Assembly: GCF_050946405.1 (NCBI RefSeq)
Contig: NZ_JBMNUS010000003.1
Location: 62,001 to 126,000 of the forward strand
DNA: 64,000 nt
Source of the DNA: Pseudochelatococcus sp050946405
GTDB lineage: Bacteria > Pseudomonadota > Alphaproteobacteria > Rhizobiales > Beijerinckiaceae
Direction: 5' to 3'
Positions 9,021 through 17,551 of the stretch are shown piece by piece. Position 1 is the first letter of the stretch. Each line of letters opens with the position of its first letter. The notes beneath the pieces were generated by a model. That model was not told the origin of the DNA and made no database searches. It was given only the letters and a program-made list of their open reading frames with translations. A program made the position numbers and the translations under genes.

Positions 9021-9164
9021 GTGTTCAGGTCGCGTGAGCGGTCCCCTCGTGCGGATCGTCCTGCCGGACACGGTTTATCTCAGGAACAGCCCGGATCACG
9101 CGGGGCGTCCATCACCCCGCGATTGTTCCGCCCGCAGACATTGCCGGCGCGGAAACGTCGCTTC

Positions 9165-10577
9165 ATGCGAAAGATATCGGATTTGACTTCCTTTCAGGAC
9201 CTTGGTCTCGCCGCTCCCATTCTCGCGGCGCTGACCGCGGAGGGTTATGAAAAGCCCACGCCCATTCAGGCGCAGGCCATTCCTCATCTGTTGCAGGGCA
9301 AGGATCTGCTCGGCATCGCCCAGACCGGCACCGGCAAGACGGCGGCTTTCGCCCTGCCGATCCTCGACCGTCTGGCGCGCGACCGCAAGCCGGTGCCGCA
9401 TCACGGCTGCCGGGCGCTCATCCTCAGCCCCACGCGCGAGCTCGCCAGCCAGATCGCGCAGAGCATCCGCTCCTACGGCCGCAATCTCAAGCTGCGGGTC
9501 GCGGTCGTGTTCGGCGGCGTCTCGGCCCGCCCGCAGGCGCAGGAGCTGGCGCGCGGCGTCGACATCCTCGTCGCCACGCCCGGCCGCCTCATCGACCATC
9601 TCGACGGCCGGGCGGTGAACCTCGGCCACGTCGAGGTGTTCGTGCTGGACGAGGCCGACCAGATGCTCGACATGGGCTTCATCCACGCCATCCGCCGCCT
9701 CGTGCCGCAACTGCCCAAGGTGCGCCAGAACCTGTTCTTCTCGGCCACCATGCCGAAGGAGATCGGCGCGCTGGCCGCCGATCTGCTGCGCGATCCGGTC
9801 GAGGTGTCGGTGACGCCCGTCGCCACCACGGCGGAGCGCATCGCGCAGAAGGTGCTGTTCGTGGAGACGGCGCGCAAGCGCAACCTGCTCGTCGATACGC
9901 TGCGCGACGAGGGCATGGGCCGCACGCTCGTGTTCAGCCGCACCAAGCACGGCGCGGACCGCATCGTGCGCCATCTGGAGGAGGCGAACATTCCCTCTTC
10001 CGCCATCCACGGCAACAAGAGCCAGAGCCAGCGGGAGCGCGCGCTCGCCGACTTCCGCTCCGGCCGGCGCAAGATCCTGGTCGCGACCGATATCGCCGCG
10101 CGCGGCATCGATGTGGACGGCGTGACCCACGTGATCAACTTCGATCTGCCCAACGTGCCGGAATCCTACGTGCACCGCATCGGCCGCACGGCGCGGGCCG
10201 GGGCGGAGGGATCGGCCATCTCCTTCTGCGACGCGGAGGAGAGAGCCTATCTGCGCGACATCGAGCGGCTGACGCGCCAGACCATTCCGAGCGAGGATCA
10301 TCGCCTGCCCGCCACCGTCGCCGCCGAGGCGACGGCGCGGCCGCCGGCGAAGCCTGCCCGCGGCGGCAAGCCGGGCGGCGGCCGGGGGCAGGCGCGGCCT
10401 GCGGGCGGCGGCGAGGGGCCCGGCCGTTCGCACGGCGGCCAGCGCGCCAACGCCGGCCAGCGCGGCAAACCGCGCTCCGACTCGCGCACGGAAGCCGGCG
10501 GCCAGCGGCGCGACGGTCGGGGCGGCGAGAAGCCGATCGGCGACATGTCGTTCATGAAGCCCGCGCGGGGACGCTGA
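9165..10577 (+). CDS. DEAD-box ATP-dependent RNA helicase, RhlE type
   Basis: About 470 residues with all helicase motifs in order: Q motif (PTPIQAQAIP), I (AQTGTGKT), Ia (PTREL), Ib (TPGRL), II (DEAD), III (SAT), IV-V (ATDIAARGID) and VI (HRIGRTAR). A Gly/Arg/Pro-rich basic tail of about 110 residues follows the core, as in RhlE-like enzymes, and ends in DMSFMKPARGR. It unwinds short RNA duplexes in ribosome maturation or mRNA decay, often needed in the cold. ATG 9165 is preferred; TTG 9183, which begins the conserved LTSFQDLGL, is an alternative. The long leader and hairpin upstream suggest post-transcriptional control. Confidence 0.92.
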   Translation: MRKISDLTSFQDLGLAAPILAALTAEGYEKPTPIQAQAIPHLLQGKDLLGIAQTGTGKTAAFALPILDRLARDRKPVPHHGCRALILSPTRELASQIAQSIRSYGRNLKLRVAVVFGGVSARPQAQELARGVDILVATPGRLIDHLDGRAVNLGHVEVFVLDEADQMLDMGFIHAIRRLVPQLPKVRQNLFFSATMPKEIGALAADLLRDPVEVSVTPVATTAERIAQKVLFVETARKRNLLVDTLRDEGMGRTLVFSRTKHGADRIVRHLEEANIPSSAIHGNKSQSQRERALADFRSGRRKILVATDIAARGIDVDGVTHVINFDLPNVPESYVHRIGRTARAGAEGSAISFCDAEERAYLRDIERLTRQTIPSEDHRLPATVAAEATARPPAKPARGGKPGGGRGQARPAGGGEGPGRSHGGQRANAGQRGKPRSDSRTEAGGQRRDGRGGEKPIGDMSFMKPARGR

Positions 10578-10604
10578 TTCCCTGCCATCGGCGGCATGGT
10601 GAAG

Positions 10605-10629
10605 GAGCGCCCCTCGGGCGCTCTTTTTT
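10605..10629 (+). terminator. Intrinsic terminator of the helicase gene
   Basis: Perfect 8-bp stem gagcgccc/gggcgctc with a 3-base loop (ctc), followed by six T residues, 28 bases after the helicase stop codon. Confidence 0.9.
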
Positions 10630-10668
10630 CTTGCGCGGCATCTTTCTTGCGCGGCGGCCGGTGCTGGA

Positions 10669-10768
10669 GCAGTTTGCGTTCAAGTCGATTGATCGATTTG
10701 AACGCAAGTTGCGGTAAAATACAGAATTTAGAGCGGCGTGACGATTCCGCTTGAATGCACGCCGCTCT
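10669..10768. repeat. Dispersed palindromic element, family A, copy 1
   Basis: Two hairpins joined by a conserved linker. Hairpin 1 has 16-base arms (10674-10689 and 10692-10707) built on ttgcgttcaa/ttgaacgcaa with one mismatch; the linker is gcggtaaaatacagaattt; hairpin 2 has arms agagcggcgt (10730-10739) and acgccgctct (10759-10768) around gacgattccgc. Near-identical copies lie at 36604-36703 and (inverted) 21902-22001, with a half copy at 55245-55302. Confidence 0.88.
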
Positions 10769-10780
10769 ATAAGGACGCCC

Positions 10781-10816
10781 CGATCGGACGATGCCATTCG
10801 ATCGGAAAGCGCTTTA
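10781..10816 (+). repeat. Dispersed palindromic element, family B, copy 1
   Basis: About 36 bases beginning gatcggacgatgcc and ending gatcggaaagcgcttta. The same order of bases recurs at 47010-47045 and, inverted, at 42036-42071 and 62390-62424. This copy directly follows family A copy 1 and ends 20 bases before the next start codon, so it would be part of that gene's leader. Confidence 0.8.
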
Positions 10817-10835
10817 TGCGACCGGAGGAAAACGC

Positions 10836-12299
10836 ATGGATGTCCGCGGCCGATCTCCCGTTCCGTCCGCAAGTGCGCCGGATCGCCTCATCCTGCCGGT
10901 GCTGGTGCCGGCGCTCGTGCTCGTTTCGATGCTGCCTTACCTTGCCGGCTATCGCCTGTCGGGTGACGACATCTGGTTCCTGCTCGTGGCGATCGACGCG
11001 CAGGCATCGGTCGCGGACAACGCGTTGCGCATCGCCATCGATCAGGGGCGCATCGGCCAGTTGCTGATGCTGCCGCTCAACGTTCTCGGCGCCTATCTGT
11101 CCGGCGGGCTCGTCTGGCGGGTCGTCTTCGTGGCGCTTTATGTTCTGCAACTGCTGCTGTTCGCGGTGTTCGTCGGCGAGATCCTGCGGCGGGACGTGCG
11201 AGTCTTCCTGTTCGTGCTGCTCGTCGGCCTGCATCCGCTGGCCTTCGCCTTCATGCCGCCCAACGCCTACCCGTTGCAGAACACGGTGCCCCTCATCGTC
11301 ATACTCGCCGCGCGCATCGTCATCGTGCGCACGCGGGAGCGGCGTCTCGCGCGCCCCGCGACCGTGGCGCTGGCGCAGGCGGTTTTCGCGCTCGGCATGT
11401 TCGTCAGCGAGTTCGCCGTGGCCTTCGGCACCGCGCTGCTGCTGGCGGAATATTTTTCCCGCATCGACGCGTTGCGGCGGGAGGAGGGCAGAACGGCGGG
11501 AGAGGCGTTCCGCGCCGCCTTCGCGCCTCGCCATATGCTCGCGGACGGGGCCGCCGTGCTGGCGGTGCTGCTGCCCTACGCGCTGTTCCGTTGGTGGCAT
11601 CCGGGTTCCTACGAGGGCAATTCTGCCGCCGGCATCGCGCATCCGCTGTGGATCGCCGGCACGATCGTCGGCCATGTCCGCGACGGTACGGCCTTCCCGC
11701 GCCTCGGCGGCGGGCTGTCGGCGGCGGGGGCGGCGGACTGGTCGATCGCGCTGGCGGCCGGGGCGTTGACGGCCGTCTGCCTGTATCGTGCCGCCGGCGG
11801 GCTGATGCGTCTGCGCGCGCCCGTCGCCACCGGCGTCGCGGCGCTGCTGCTCGCCGCCTGGGTGACGCTGCCCGTCGCCGTGAGCACCAAGTATCAGGCC
11901 GCCTGCATGGAGCGCGGGGCCTGTGCCTATCTCGACAGCCGCATTTCCTATCTGGCGGTGACGGTGGCGGTCGCCTGCGCCGTTGCCTTCGCCTGCCGGC
12001 ATCCGCTGGGCCGTGCGAGCGTGCGCCAGGCGCTCGCGATCTGCTGCGTGCTGCTCGGCGTCATGGCGGCGCTCACCGCCATCTACAATGCCGGGAAGGC
12101 GCGCGACATGCGCCTGCTGCATGCCGTCTGGCTGCGTGCCGACGAACTCGCCTGCGCATGGCCCGCGCTGGCGCGGCAGGAGCCTGCCGCCATCGCGGCC
12201 GCTGTCGATTCCGAAGGGCTCATCGCCATCACGCCGCCGGGCAGCGTGGCGGATTTCTGGAAGGTCTATGTCGGCTGGCGGGCGGCGCGCTGTCCGTGA
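10836..12299 (+). CDS. Polytopic membrane protein of unknown function
   Basis: About 487 residues with roughly ten or more hydrophobic segments, beginning LILPVLVPALVLVSMLPYLAGY after a short basic N-terminus. The layout (first helix, a loop with SGDDIWFLL, then a series of helices with Arg-rich cytoplasmic loops and a short soluble C-terminus) resembles integral-membrane glycosyltransferases or O-antigen-type membrane proteins, but I recognise no diagnostic motif and do not assign a function. ATG 10836 has a strong ggagga site at 10824; an earlier ATG at 10791 is within a palindromic element and lacks one. Stands alone between the helicase and the sulfate-binding protein gene. Confidence 0.75.
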   Translation: MDVRGRSPVPSASAPDRLILPVLVPALVLVSMLPYLAGYRLSGDDIWFLLVAIDAQASVADNALRIAIDQGRIGQLLMLPLNVLGAYLSGGLVWRVVFVALYVLQLLLFAVFVGEILRRDVRVFLFVLLVGLHPLAFAFMPPNAYPLQNTVPLIVILAARIVIVRTRERRLARPATVALAQAVFALGMFVSEFAVAFGTALLLAEYFSRIDALRREEGRTAGEAFRAAFAPRHMLADGAAVLAVLLPYALFRWWHPGSYEGNSAAGIAHPLWIAGTIVGHVRDGTAFPRLGGGLSAAGAADWSIALAAGALTAVCLYRAAGGLMRLRAPVATGVAALLLAAWVTLPVAVSTKYQAACMERGACAYLDSRISYLAVTVAVACAVAFACRHPLGRASVRQALAICCVLLGVMAALTAIYNAGKARDMRLLHAVWLRADELACAWPALARQEPAAIAAAVDSEGLIAITPPGSVADFWKVYVGWRAARCP

Positions 12300-12323
12300 G
12301 GCGCCGCCCGGCCTTTTGTCATA

Positions 12324-13337
12324 TCATTTGCGCGCGAACAGCCGGTCGAGGGTCGCGCCGGCGGCGAAATGCTCTTCCGCCACCTTCTTCCAGCCGCCGA
12401 ACACGTCTTCCACCCGCAGCAGGCGGATGTCCGGGAAGGCATCCTTGTGGCGCTCGGCCACCGCCGGGTTATGCACCCGGTAGAAGTGCTTCGCGAGGAT
12501 CTCCTGTCCCTTCTCGCTGTAGAGGAACTCCAGATAGGCCGTCGCCTCACGCGTCGTGCCCTTGGCCTCGGCCACCTTGTCGACCACGCTGACGGGGAAC
12601 TCGGCCAGAATGCTGGTCGGCGGCACCACCACTTCGTAGCTCTTGTCGCCATATTCGCGGCGCACGCCGTTCACTTCCGATTCGAAGGTGATCAGGACGT
12701 CGCCGAGGCCGCGCTCCACGAAGGAGGTCGTCGCGCCGCGTCCGCCCGTGTCGAACACCGGCACGTTGGCGAAGATGCGCTTGATGTCCGCCTCGACCTT
12801 TTCCACATCGCCCTTGTGGGTTTCCAGCAGCGAGGCATAGGCGGCGAGATAGGTGTAGCGCGCGTTGCCGGAAGTCTTCGGGTTGGGAAACACCGGATGC
12901 ACGCCCTCGCGCGCGAGGTCCGACCAGTCCTTGATGCCCTTGGGGTTGCCCGTGCGCACGAGGAACGCGGGGAACGAGTAATAGGGCGAGGCGTTGTTGG
13001 GCAGGCGCTGCTGCCAGTCGGCCGCCACCAGCCCGCCGCGATCGTGCAGCACCTGCACGTCCGTGACCTGGTTGAACGTCACGACATCCGCCTTGAGCCC
13101 CTCCAGAATGGCGCGCGCCTGCGCGGACGAGCCGGCGTGAGACTGCTTCACGGAAACCGTTTCGCCCGTCTTCTCCTTCCATTCCCCGATGAAGACGGGA
13201 TTGATCTCGGCGAACAGCTCCCGCGCGATGTCATAGGACGAATTGAGCAGCTCGACCGGCTCCTTGCTCGCCTGCGCCAGCACCGGCCCCGACAGCGCCA
13301 GCAGCGCCGCGATGGTGACTCCCCCCAACCACTTCAT
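12324..13337 (-). CDS. Sulfate/thiosulfate ABC transporter substrate-binding protein
   Basis: About 337 residues of the Sbp/CysP family. A cleavable signal peptide (MKWLGGVTIAALLALSGPVLAQ) precedes the mature start, then the family hallmark LLNSSYDIARELF and, later, VFPNPKTSGNARYTYLAAYA, which includes the sulfate-contacting loop. It delivers sulfate in the periplasm to the CysTWA complex. No cysT, cysW or cysA gene is adjacent, so it is an orphan receptor. ATG 13337 is chosen for the signal peptide and the aagggg site upstream; the frame stays open a further 30 codons. The AT-rich stretch 13338-13475 probably carries its promoter. Confidence 0.92.
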   Translation of the reverse strand: MKWLGGVTIAALLALSGPVLAQASKEPVELLNSSYDIARELFAEINPVFIGEWKEKTGETVSVKQSHAGSSAQARAILEGLKADVVTFNQVTDVQVLHDRGGLVAADWQQRLPNNASPYYSFPAFLVRTGNPKGIKDWSDLAREGVHPVFPNPKTSGNARYTYLAAYASLLETHKGDVEKVEADIKRIFANVPVFDTGGRGATTSFVERGLGDVLITFESEVNGVRREYGDKSYEVVVPPTSILAEFPVSVVDKVAEAKGTTREATAYLEFLYSEKGQEILAKHFYRVHNPAVAERHKDAFPDIRLLRVEDVFGGWKKVAEEHFAAGATLDRLFARK

Positions 13338-13475
13338 GCAATGCCCCTTCCCGAAAAGCCCGGCCATGCGGCGGCCGGCGATGATCCTGCCGCTCAATTC
13401 ACGACAGATCATCGGAAAGGTCAACATTAATCGGTTGTTTTGCGATAAATCAGTTATATCACATAAAATTTCTGT

Positions 13476-14594
13476 TTAATCGAGCGGCGCGCGTGCGTGG
13501 AAATGTTTCGACAGCTTGAGGCCCTGCGCCTGGTAGCTGGAGCCGGCGTCCGTGCCGTAGAGCGTCTCGGGGCGCTGCGCCATGCGCTCGTAGACGAGGC
13601 GGCCGACGATCTGGCCGTCCTCGATGAGGAACGGCACGTCGCGCGAGCGCACTTCGAGCACGGCGCGCGCGCCTGCGCCGCCTGTGCCGGCGTGGCCGAA
13701 GCCGGGGTCGAAAAAGCCCGCGTAATGCACGCGGAACTCGCCCATCAGCGGGTCGAAGGGCACCATCTCGGCCGCATAGTCGGGCGGGACGTGGACGGAT
13801 TCCTTCGAGGCGAGGATGTAGAACTGGCCGGGATCGAGAATGAGCTGGCCGCGGCCGTCGGCTTCCAGCGGCTCCCAGAAGTCGCGTACCGGATAGGCGT
13901 CGACGCGATCGACGTCCACGAGTCCGGTATGGCGCTTCGCCCGGTAGCCGATCAGCCGCTGTCCACCGCCCGCCGCGAAGCCGGCGAGGTCGACGCTGAC
14001 CGCGACGCCGCCGTGAATGGAGGCGTCGGTGCTGGCGACGACGGTCTCGCGCGACTGGAGCGCGGCGAGTTCAGCGTCCGGGAGCCGGGTTTCGCCGGCC
14101 CGGAAGCGGATCTGCGACAGGCGCGAGCCGGTGCGCACCAGAACGGGAAAAGTGCGCGGCGAGATTTCGGCGAACAGCGCGCCCGTGTAGCCGTCCGCGA
14201 TGGCGTCGAACGCGCGCGCATGGTCGGTGATGACGCGGGTGAAGACGTCGATTCGCCCGGTCGAGCTTTTGGGATTGGCGGCGGCGGAAAGGCCGCGCGG
14301 CAGCGCCAGCGCCTCGATGATCTCGGCGATGTAGACGCAGCCCGTTTCCAGCACGGCGCCCGGCGTCAGGTCGATCTCGTGCAGCGCGAGTTCCTCCAGC
14401 CGGCGGGCGACGACGCCGCCGCGCCCCGGCAGAAAGCTCGCCCGCACGCGCCACGCCCGCCGCCCGAGCCGCAGGTCGAGGCTCGCCGGCTGCACCTGTC
14501 CCTCGGTGAAGGGGGCCGGGCTTTCGATGAAGCCGGCCGCCGCCAGTTCCCTGATGGACTGGGCGGGCTGGATTCCGGGAAGGATAGCCGTCAT
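13476..14594 (-). CDS. dcd: 2'-Deoxycytidine 5'-triphosphate deaminase, long form
   Basis: A 372-residue protein starting MTAILPGIQPAQSIRELAA, twice the length of the E. coli enzyme (193) and typical of the alphaproteobacterial two-domain dCTP deaminase, in which two dUTPase-like folds are joined. VQPASLDLRLG near residue 35 and the NPKSSTGRIDVFTRV stretch near 105-120 correspond to the substrate-binding region; the second half repeats the fold (LILDPGQFYILASKE, FDPGFGH). It converts dCTP to dUTP for thymidylate synthesis. Single gene, divergent from argE. Confidence 0.88.
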   Translation of the reverse strand: MTAILPGIQPAQSIRELAAAGFIESPAPFTEGQVQPASLDLRLGRRAWRVRASFLPGRGGVVARRLEELALHEIDLTPGAVLETGCVYIAEIIEALALPRGLSAAANPKSSTGRIDVFTRVITDHARAFDAIADGYTGALFAEISPRTFPVLVRTGSRLSQIRFRAGETRLPDAELAALQSRETVVASTDASIHGGVAVSVDLAGFAAGGGQRLIGYRAKRHTGLVDVDRVDAYPVRDFWEPLEADGRGQLILDPGQFYILASKESVHVPPDYAAEMVPFDPLMGEFRVHYAGFFDPGFGHAGTGGAGARAVLEVRSRDVPFLIEDGQIVGRLVYERMAQRPETLYGTDAGSSYQAQGLKLSKHFHARAPLD

Positions 14595-14760
14595 GATTGC
14601 CTCGGGAAAGCGGGGTTACTGTTGCGATGCGTTCATCTTGCCATGGAATACAGCCGCTCGTGAAATACAACCGGCTGCCGGCGTTCATGGAATTCATCCG
14701 CGCTGCCGCGTATCATGCCTGCAAGGGCATCGCAATCGGGACCAACGACACGGAGAGATC

Positions 14761-15921
14761 ATGACGGGCCGACATTTCAGCCCCATCGACATGCTGGCCC
14801 GCCTCGTGGCCTTCGATACGGAAAGCGCCAGGTCGAATCTCGATCTGATCGCCTTCGTGGAGGAGTATCTGAGCGGTTGGGGCGTCGCGAGCGTGCGCAT
14901 TCCCGACGCCACCGGCACGAAGGCGGCGCTGTTCGCCACCATCGGCCCGGCGGACAGGGGCGGGGTGGCGCTGTCCGGCCATACCGATGTCGTTCCCGTC
15001 GCCGGGCAGGCATGGACGAGCGATCCCTTCGTGCTGCGCGTCGAGGGGGGAAGGGCCTACGGCCGGGGCGCCGTCGACATGAAGGGCTTTTGCGCGCTGG
15101 CGCTCGCGCTGGTGCCGGAGTTCCTCGCCCGTCCGCTGTCGACGCCCGTGCATCTCTTCCTTTCCTACGACGAGGAGGTGACGTGCCTCGGCGTCGTCGA
15201 CGGCATCAGGCGGTTCGGCGCCGACCTGCCGCGCCCCGTCGCGGTGATCGTGGGCGAACCGACCGGCCTTGAGGTGGCGGATGCCCACAAGAGCATCGCC
15301 ATGTTCACCACGACGATCACGGGCGCGGAGGCGCATTCCTCACGGCCGGAACTCGGCGCGAGCGCGGTCCACGGCGCGGCGCTGATCGCGGCGGAACTCG
15401 ACCGCCTGTCGCTCGATTATGTCGCGCGCGGCGACGCTTCCGGGCGTTTCGATCCGCCCTGCACGACGATCCATATCGGCTGCATCGGCGGCGGGACAGC
15501 ACGCAACATCCTGGCCCGCCACGCCACGCTCCAGTGGGAGGTGCGCGGGCTGCCCGATCTCGACCCGGACGAGATTCCCGCCCGTCTCGACCGATTCGTC
15601 GCGGAAAACATTCTGCCCCGTTTCCGCCGCACCTTCCCCGGTTACGGCGTCGAGACGGTTCTCGACGGGATCGTGCCGGCGCTGGACGCCGTGGCGGGCT
15701 CCCGCGCCGAGACGCTGGCGCTGAAGCTCGCCGGGCGCAACCGCACGACCACCGCGCCCTTCGGCACGGAGGCGGGGCATTTCTACAACGCCGGCATCCC
15801 GACGGTGGTCTGCGGACCCGGCTCCATCGACCGCGCCCACAAGGCGGATGAATACATCACTCTGGAGGAACTGGCCGGCGGCGAAGCCTTCCTGCGCCGC
15901 CTCATCGACGAACTGGTCTGA
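14761..15921 (+). CDS. argE: Acetylornithine deacetylase
   Basis: 386 residues of the M20 metallopeptidase family. Metal-binding motifs are visible: SGHTDVVPV (His), GRGAVDMKGF (bridging Asp) and the catalytic pair in YDEEVTCLG, with the C-terminal His in GTEAGHF. The specificity for N-acetylornithine is inferred from the closeness to ArgE-type sequences; succinyl-diaminopimelate desuccinylase (DapE) is the main alternative, but the GEPTGLEVADAHKS stretch favours ArgE. It would release ornithine in arginine synthesis, the pathway that also uses ArgG encoded at 51.8-53.1 kb. ATG 14761 has ggaga five bases upstream. Confidence 0.88.
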   Translation: MTGRHFSPIDMLARLVAFDTESARSNLDLIAFVEEYLSGWGVASVRIPDATGTKAALFATIGPADRGGVALSGHTDVVPVAGQAWTSDPFVLRVEGGRAYGRGAVDMKGFCALALALVPEFLARPLSTPVHLFLSYDEEVTCLGVVDGIRRFGADLPRPVAVIVGEPTGLEVADAHKSIAMFTTTITGAEAHSSRPELGASAVHGAALIAAELDRLSLDYVARGDASGRFDPPCTTIHIGCIGGGTARNILARHATLQWEVRGLPDLDPDEIPARLDRFVAENILPRFRRTFPGYGVETVLDGIVPALDAVAGSRAETLALKLAGRNRTTTAPFGTEAGHFYNAGIPTVVCGPGSIDRAHKADEYITLEELAGGEAFLRRLIDELV

Positions 15922-15927
15922 AACGCG

Positions 15928-15943
15928 AAAAGCCTCGGCTTTT
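15928..15943. terminator. Bidirectional terminator between argE and ynfA
   Basis: aaaagcc-tc-ggctttt lies between the convergent argE and ynfA stop codons; it gives a T-run after the stem on either strand, so it can serve both genes. Confidence 0.7.
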
Positions 15944-15954
15944 GTCCGTAAACG

Positions 15955-16278
15955 CTAACGCGGCCCCGCGAGGATGACGGCGACGCCGGCGAGGCAGATC
16001 GCCCCGCCGGCGAGATCCCATCTGTCCGGGCGCACGCCCTCCACGATCCACAGCCACGCCAGCGAGGCGGCGATGTAGACGCCGCCGTAAGCGGCGAAGG
16101 CGCGCCCGGCCGCGTCGCTGTCGACGCGCGCGAGCAGCCATGCGAAGGCGGCAAGCGACAGCACGCCGGGGATGAGCCACAGCGCCGATTTGTCGAGACG
16201 CAGCCACGCCCAGAAAGCGAAGCAGCCCGCGATCTCGGCAAGAGCCGCCAGCGGATAGATCAGCGCGGTCTTGAACAT
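15955..16278 (-). CDS. YnfA/UPF0060 family membrane protein
   Basis: 107 residues, the exact size of the family, with four membrane helices of the small-multidrug-resistance-like fold: ALIYPLAALAEIAGCFAFWAWLR opens the protein, YGGVYIAASLAWLWIVEG is the third helix. Function is not established. ATG 16278 begins the family-typical MFK-start; the frame is open for 60 more codons upstream, but these do not look coding. Confidence 0.88.
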   Translation of the reverse strand: MFKTALIYPLAALAEIAGCFAFWAWLRLDKSALWLIPGVLSLAAFAWLLARVDSDAAGRAFAAYGGVYIAASLAWLWIVEGVRPDRWDLAGGAICLAGVAVILAGPR

Positions 16279-16388
16279 CGGAGATTGCCGGATAGAATGA
16301 CGCGGTGGAGGGAAGGCGCACCGGCCTGCAAGATGGGCGATGCCGCGCGAAAAGCGCGGAACGCCGTTTTCATAGACCGTTTCGCTGT

Positions 16389-16398
16389 TTATAGAAAG
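16389..16398. promoter_or_regulatory. Possible BioR box upstream of bioY
   Basis: TTATAGAAAG matches 8 of 10 positions of the alphaproteobacterial biotin-repressor (BioR) consensus TTATMKATAA and lies about 60 bases before bioY. One weak half site only; recorded as a candidate. Confidence 0.35.
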
Positions 16399-16457
16399 CC
16401 GTTCGGCAAAAAATGCAAAAAGGATCCGGCGTGTGTGCGCCGGCGGAAAGGACACCA

Positions 16458-17054
16458 ATGTCAGGATCAGTTTCGGCTCAACTTCGCGCGCCGTCGTTCA
16501 GCCCCCTGCGGCTCGAAGAGCGCAATTTCGTGCTGCAAATCGCCGCTGTCGCGCTGGGCACGGCGTTTCTCGCGGCTTCGTCGTACATCACCGTGCCGAT
16601 GTATCCCGTCCCGGTCACGATGCAGACGTTCGCCGTCACGCTGATCGGCGCGCTCTACGGCTGGCGTCTGGGCGCGGTGACGGTCGCCGCGTGGCTGTTC
16701 GAGGCGCTGATCGGCCTGCCCGTGCTGACGGCCGGCAAGGTCGGCATCGCGCCCTTCGTCGGGCCGACGGCCGGCTATCTCTTCTCGTTCCCGCTCATCG
16801 CCGCGCTGACCGGCTGGCTGGCGGAACGCGGCTGGAACGGCCATCGCCCGTGGCTCGCCTTCGCGGCCGCGCTCGCCGCCAACGGCCTGTGCCTGATCAT
16901 GGGCGCGGCATGGCTGTCGACGCTGGTCGGCGTGGAAAAGGCGATCCTCGCCGGCGTGGCGCCCTTCCTCATCGGCGCCGTGCTCAAGTCGGGCCTGTCC
17001 GCCACGACGCTCGCCGGCCTCAACCGCGTTCAGGGCCGGAACGGCCGCGCGTGA
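16458..17054 (+). CDS. bioY: Biotin transporter BioY (S component)
   Basis: 198 residues with about six membrane helices. The signature stretches of BioY are present: ITVPMYPVPVTMQTFAV near residue 50 and GLPVLTAGKVGIAPFVGPTAGYL near 95-115. It binds biotin and works alone or with the ECF ATPase/T component; no bioM or bioN is next to it. ATG 16458 has gaaagga upstream. The stop overlaps the start of the DUF1284 gene (GTGA), so the two are coupled. Confidence 0.92.
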   Translation: MSGSVSAQLRAPSFSPLRLEERNFVLQIAAVALGTAFLAASSYITVPMYPVPVTMQTFAVTLIGALYGWRLGAVTVAAWLFEALIGLPVLTAGKVGIAPFVGPTAGYLFSFPLIAALTGWLAERGWNGHRPWLAFAAALAANGLCLIMGAAWLSTLVGVEKAILAGVAPFLIGAVLKSGLSATTLAGLNRVQGRNGRA

Positions 17055-17512
17055 CGATCCGGTTGCGCGGGCATCATCTGCTGTGCATGCTCACCTATGT
17101 CGGCAAGGGATATACGCCCGCGTTCACCGTGAACTTCAATGCGATCGCCGCACGCCTGTCCGGCGGCGAGGAAATCCTCCTCGTCGACGGACCGGATGAC
17201 GTATGCGCGCCGCTCCTCGCCGAGCCCGGCGCGCATTGCCGGGGAGAGGGCGCCGCGCGCCGTGATCGTGAGGCGCTGGCGGCGGCCGGGCAGGTATTGG
17301 AGCGCTTTTTGCTCCAGCGCGATCGTCCCTTGCGCTCCGGCGCGCGCCTCAGCCTGGCGCCCGCCGCTCTCCGGGGATTGCGCTCGTCCTTCGCCGGCGC
17401 GGAGCCGGTGGAACAGGGTTTTCGCCGCGCCTGCGTCGGGTGCGAATGGGCGCGGTTATGCTCGGCCGTGGCCGATGGCGGCTATGACGGCGCGCTGGTG
17501 CGCATGCCTTGA
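17051..17512 (+). CDS. DUF1284 domain protein
   Basis: 153 residues beginning with GTG and the family hallmark IRLRGHHLLCMLTYVGKGY, followed by FNAIAARLSGGEEI and a Cys-rich region (DDVCAPL, HCRGEG, RACVGCEWARLC), which could bind metal. The four-base overlap with bioY and the shared orientation put it in the bioY operon. Function of DUF1284 is unknown; the cysteines and operon hint at a metal or Fe-S role, but that is a guess. Confidence 0.88.
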   Translation: MTIRLRGHHLLCMLTYVGKGYTPAFTVNFNAIAARLSGGEEILLVDGPDDVCAPLLAEPGAHCRGEGAARRDREALAAAGQVLERFLLQRDRPLRSGARLSLAPAALRGLRSSFAGAEPVEQGFRRACVGCEWARLCSAVADGGYDGALVRMP

Positions 17513-17551
17513 GGCGTTTTCAGGCAGAGCCGAAAAGCCGTCGCCGACCGA

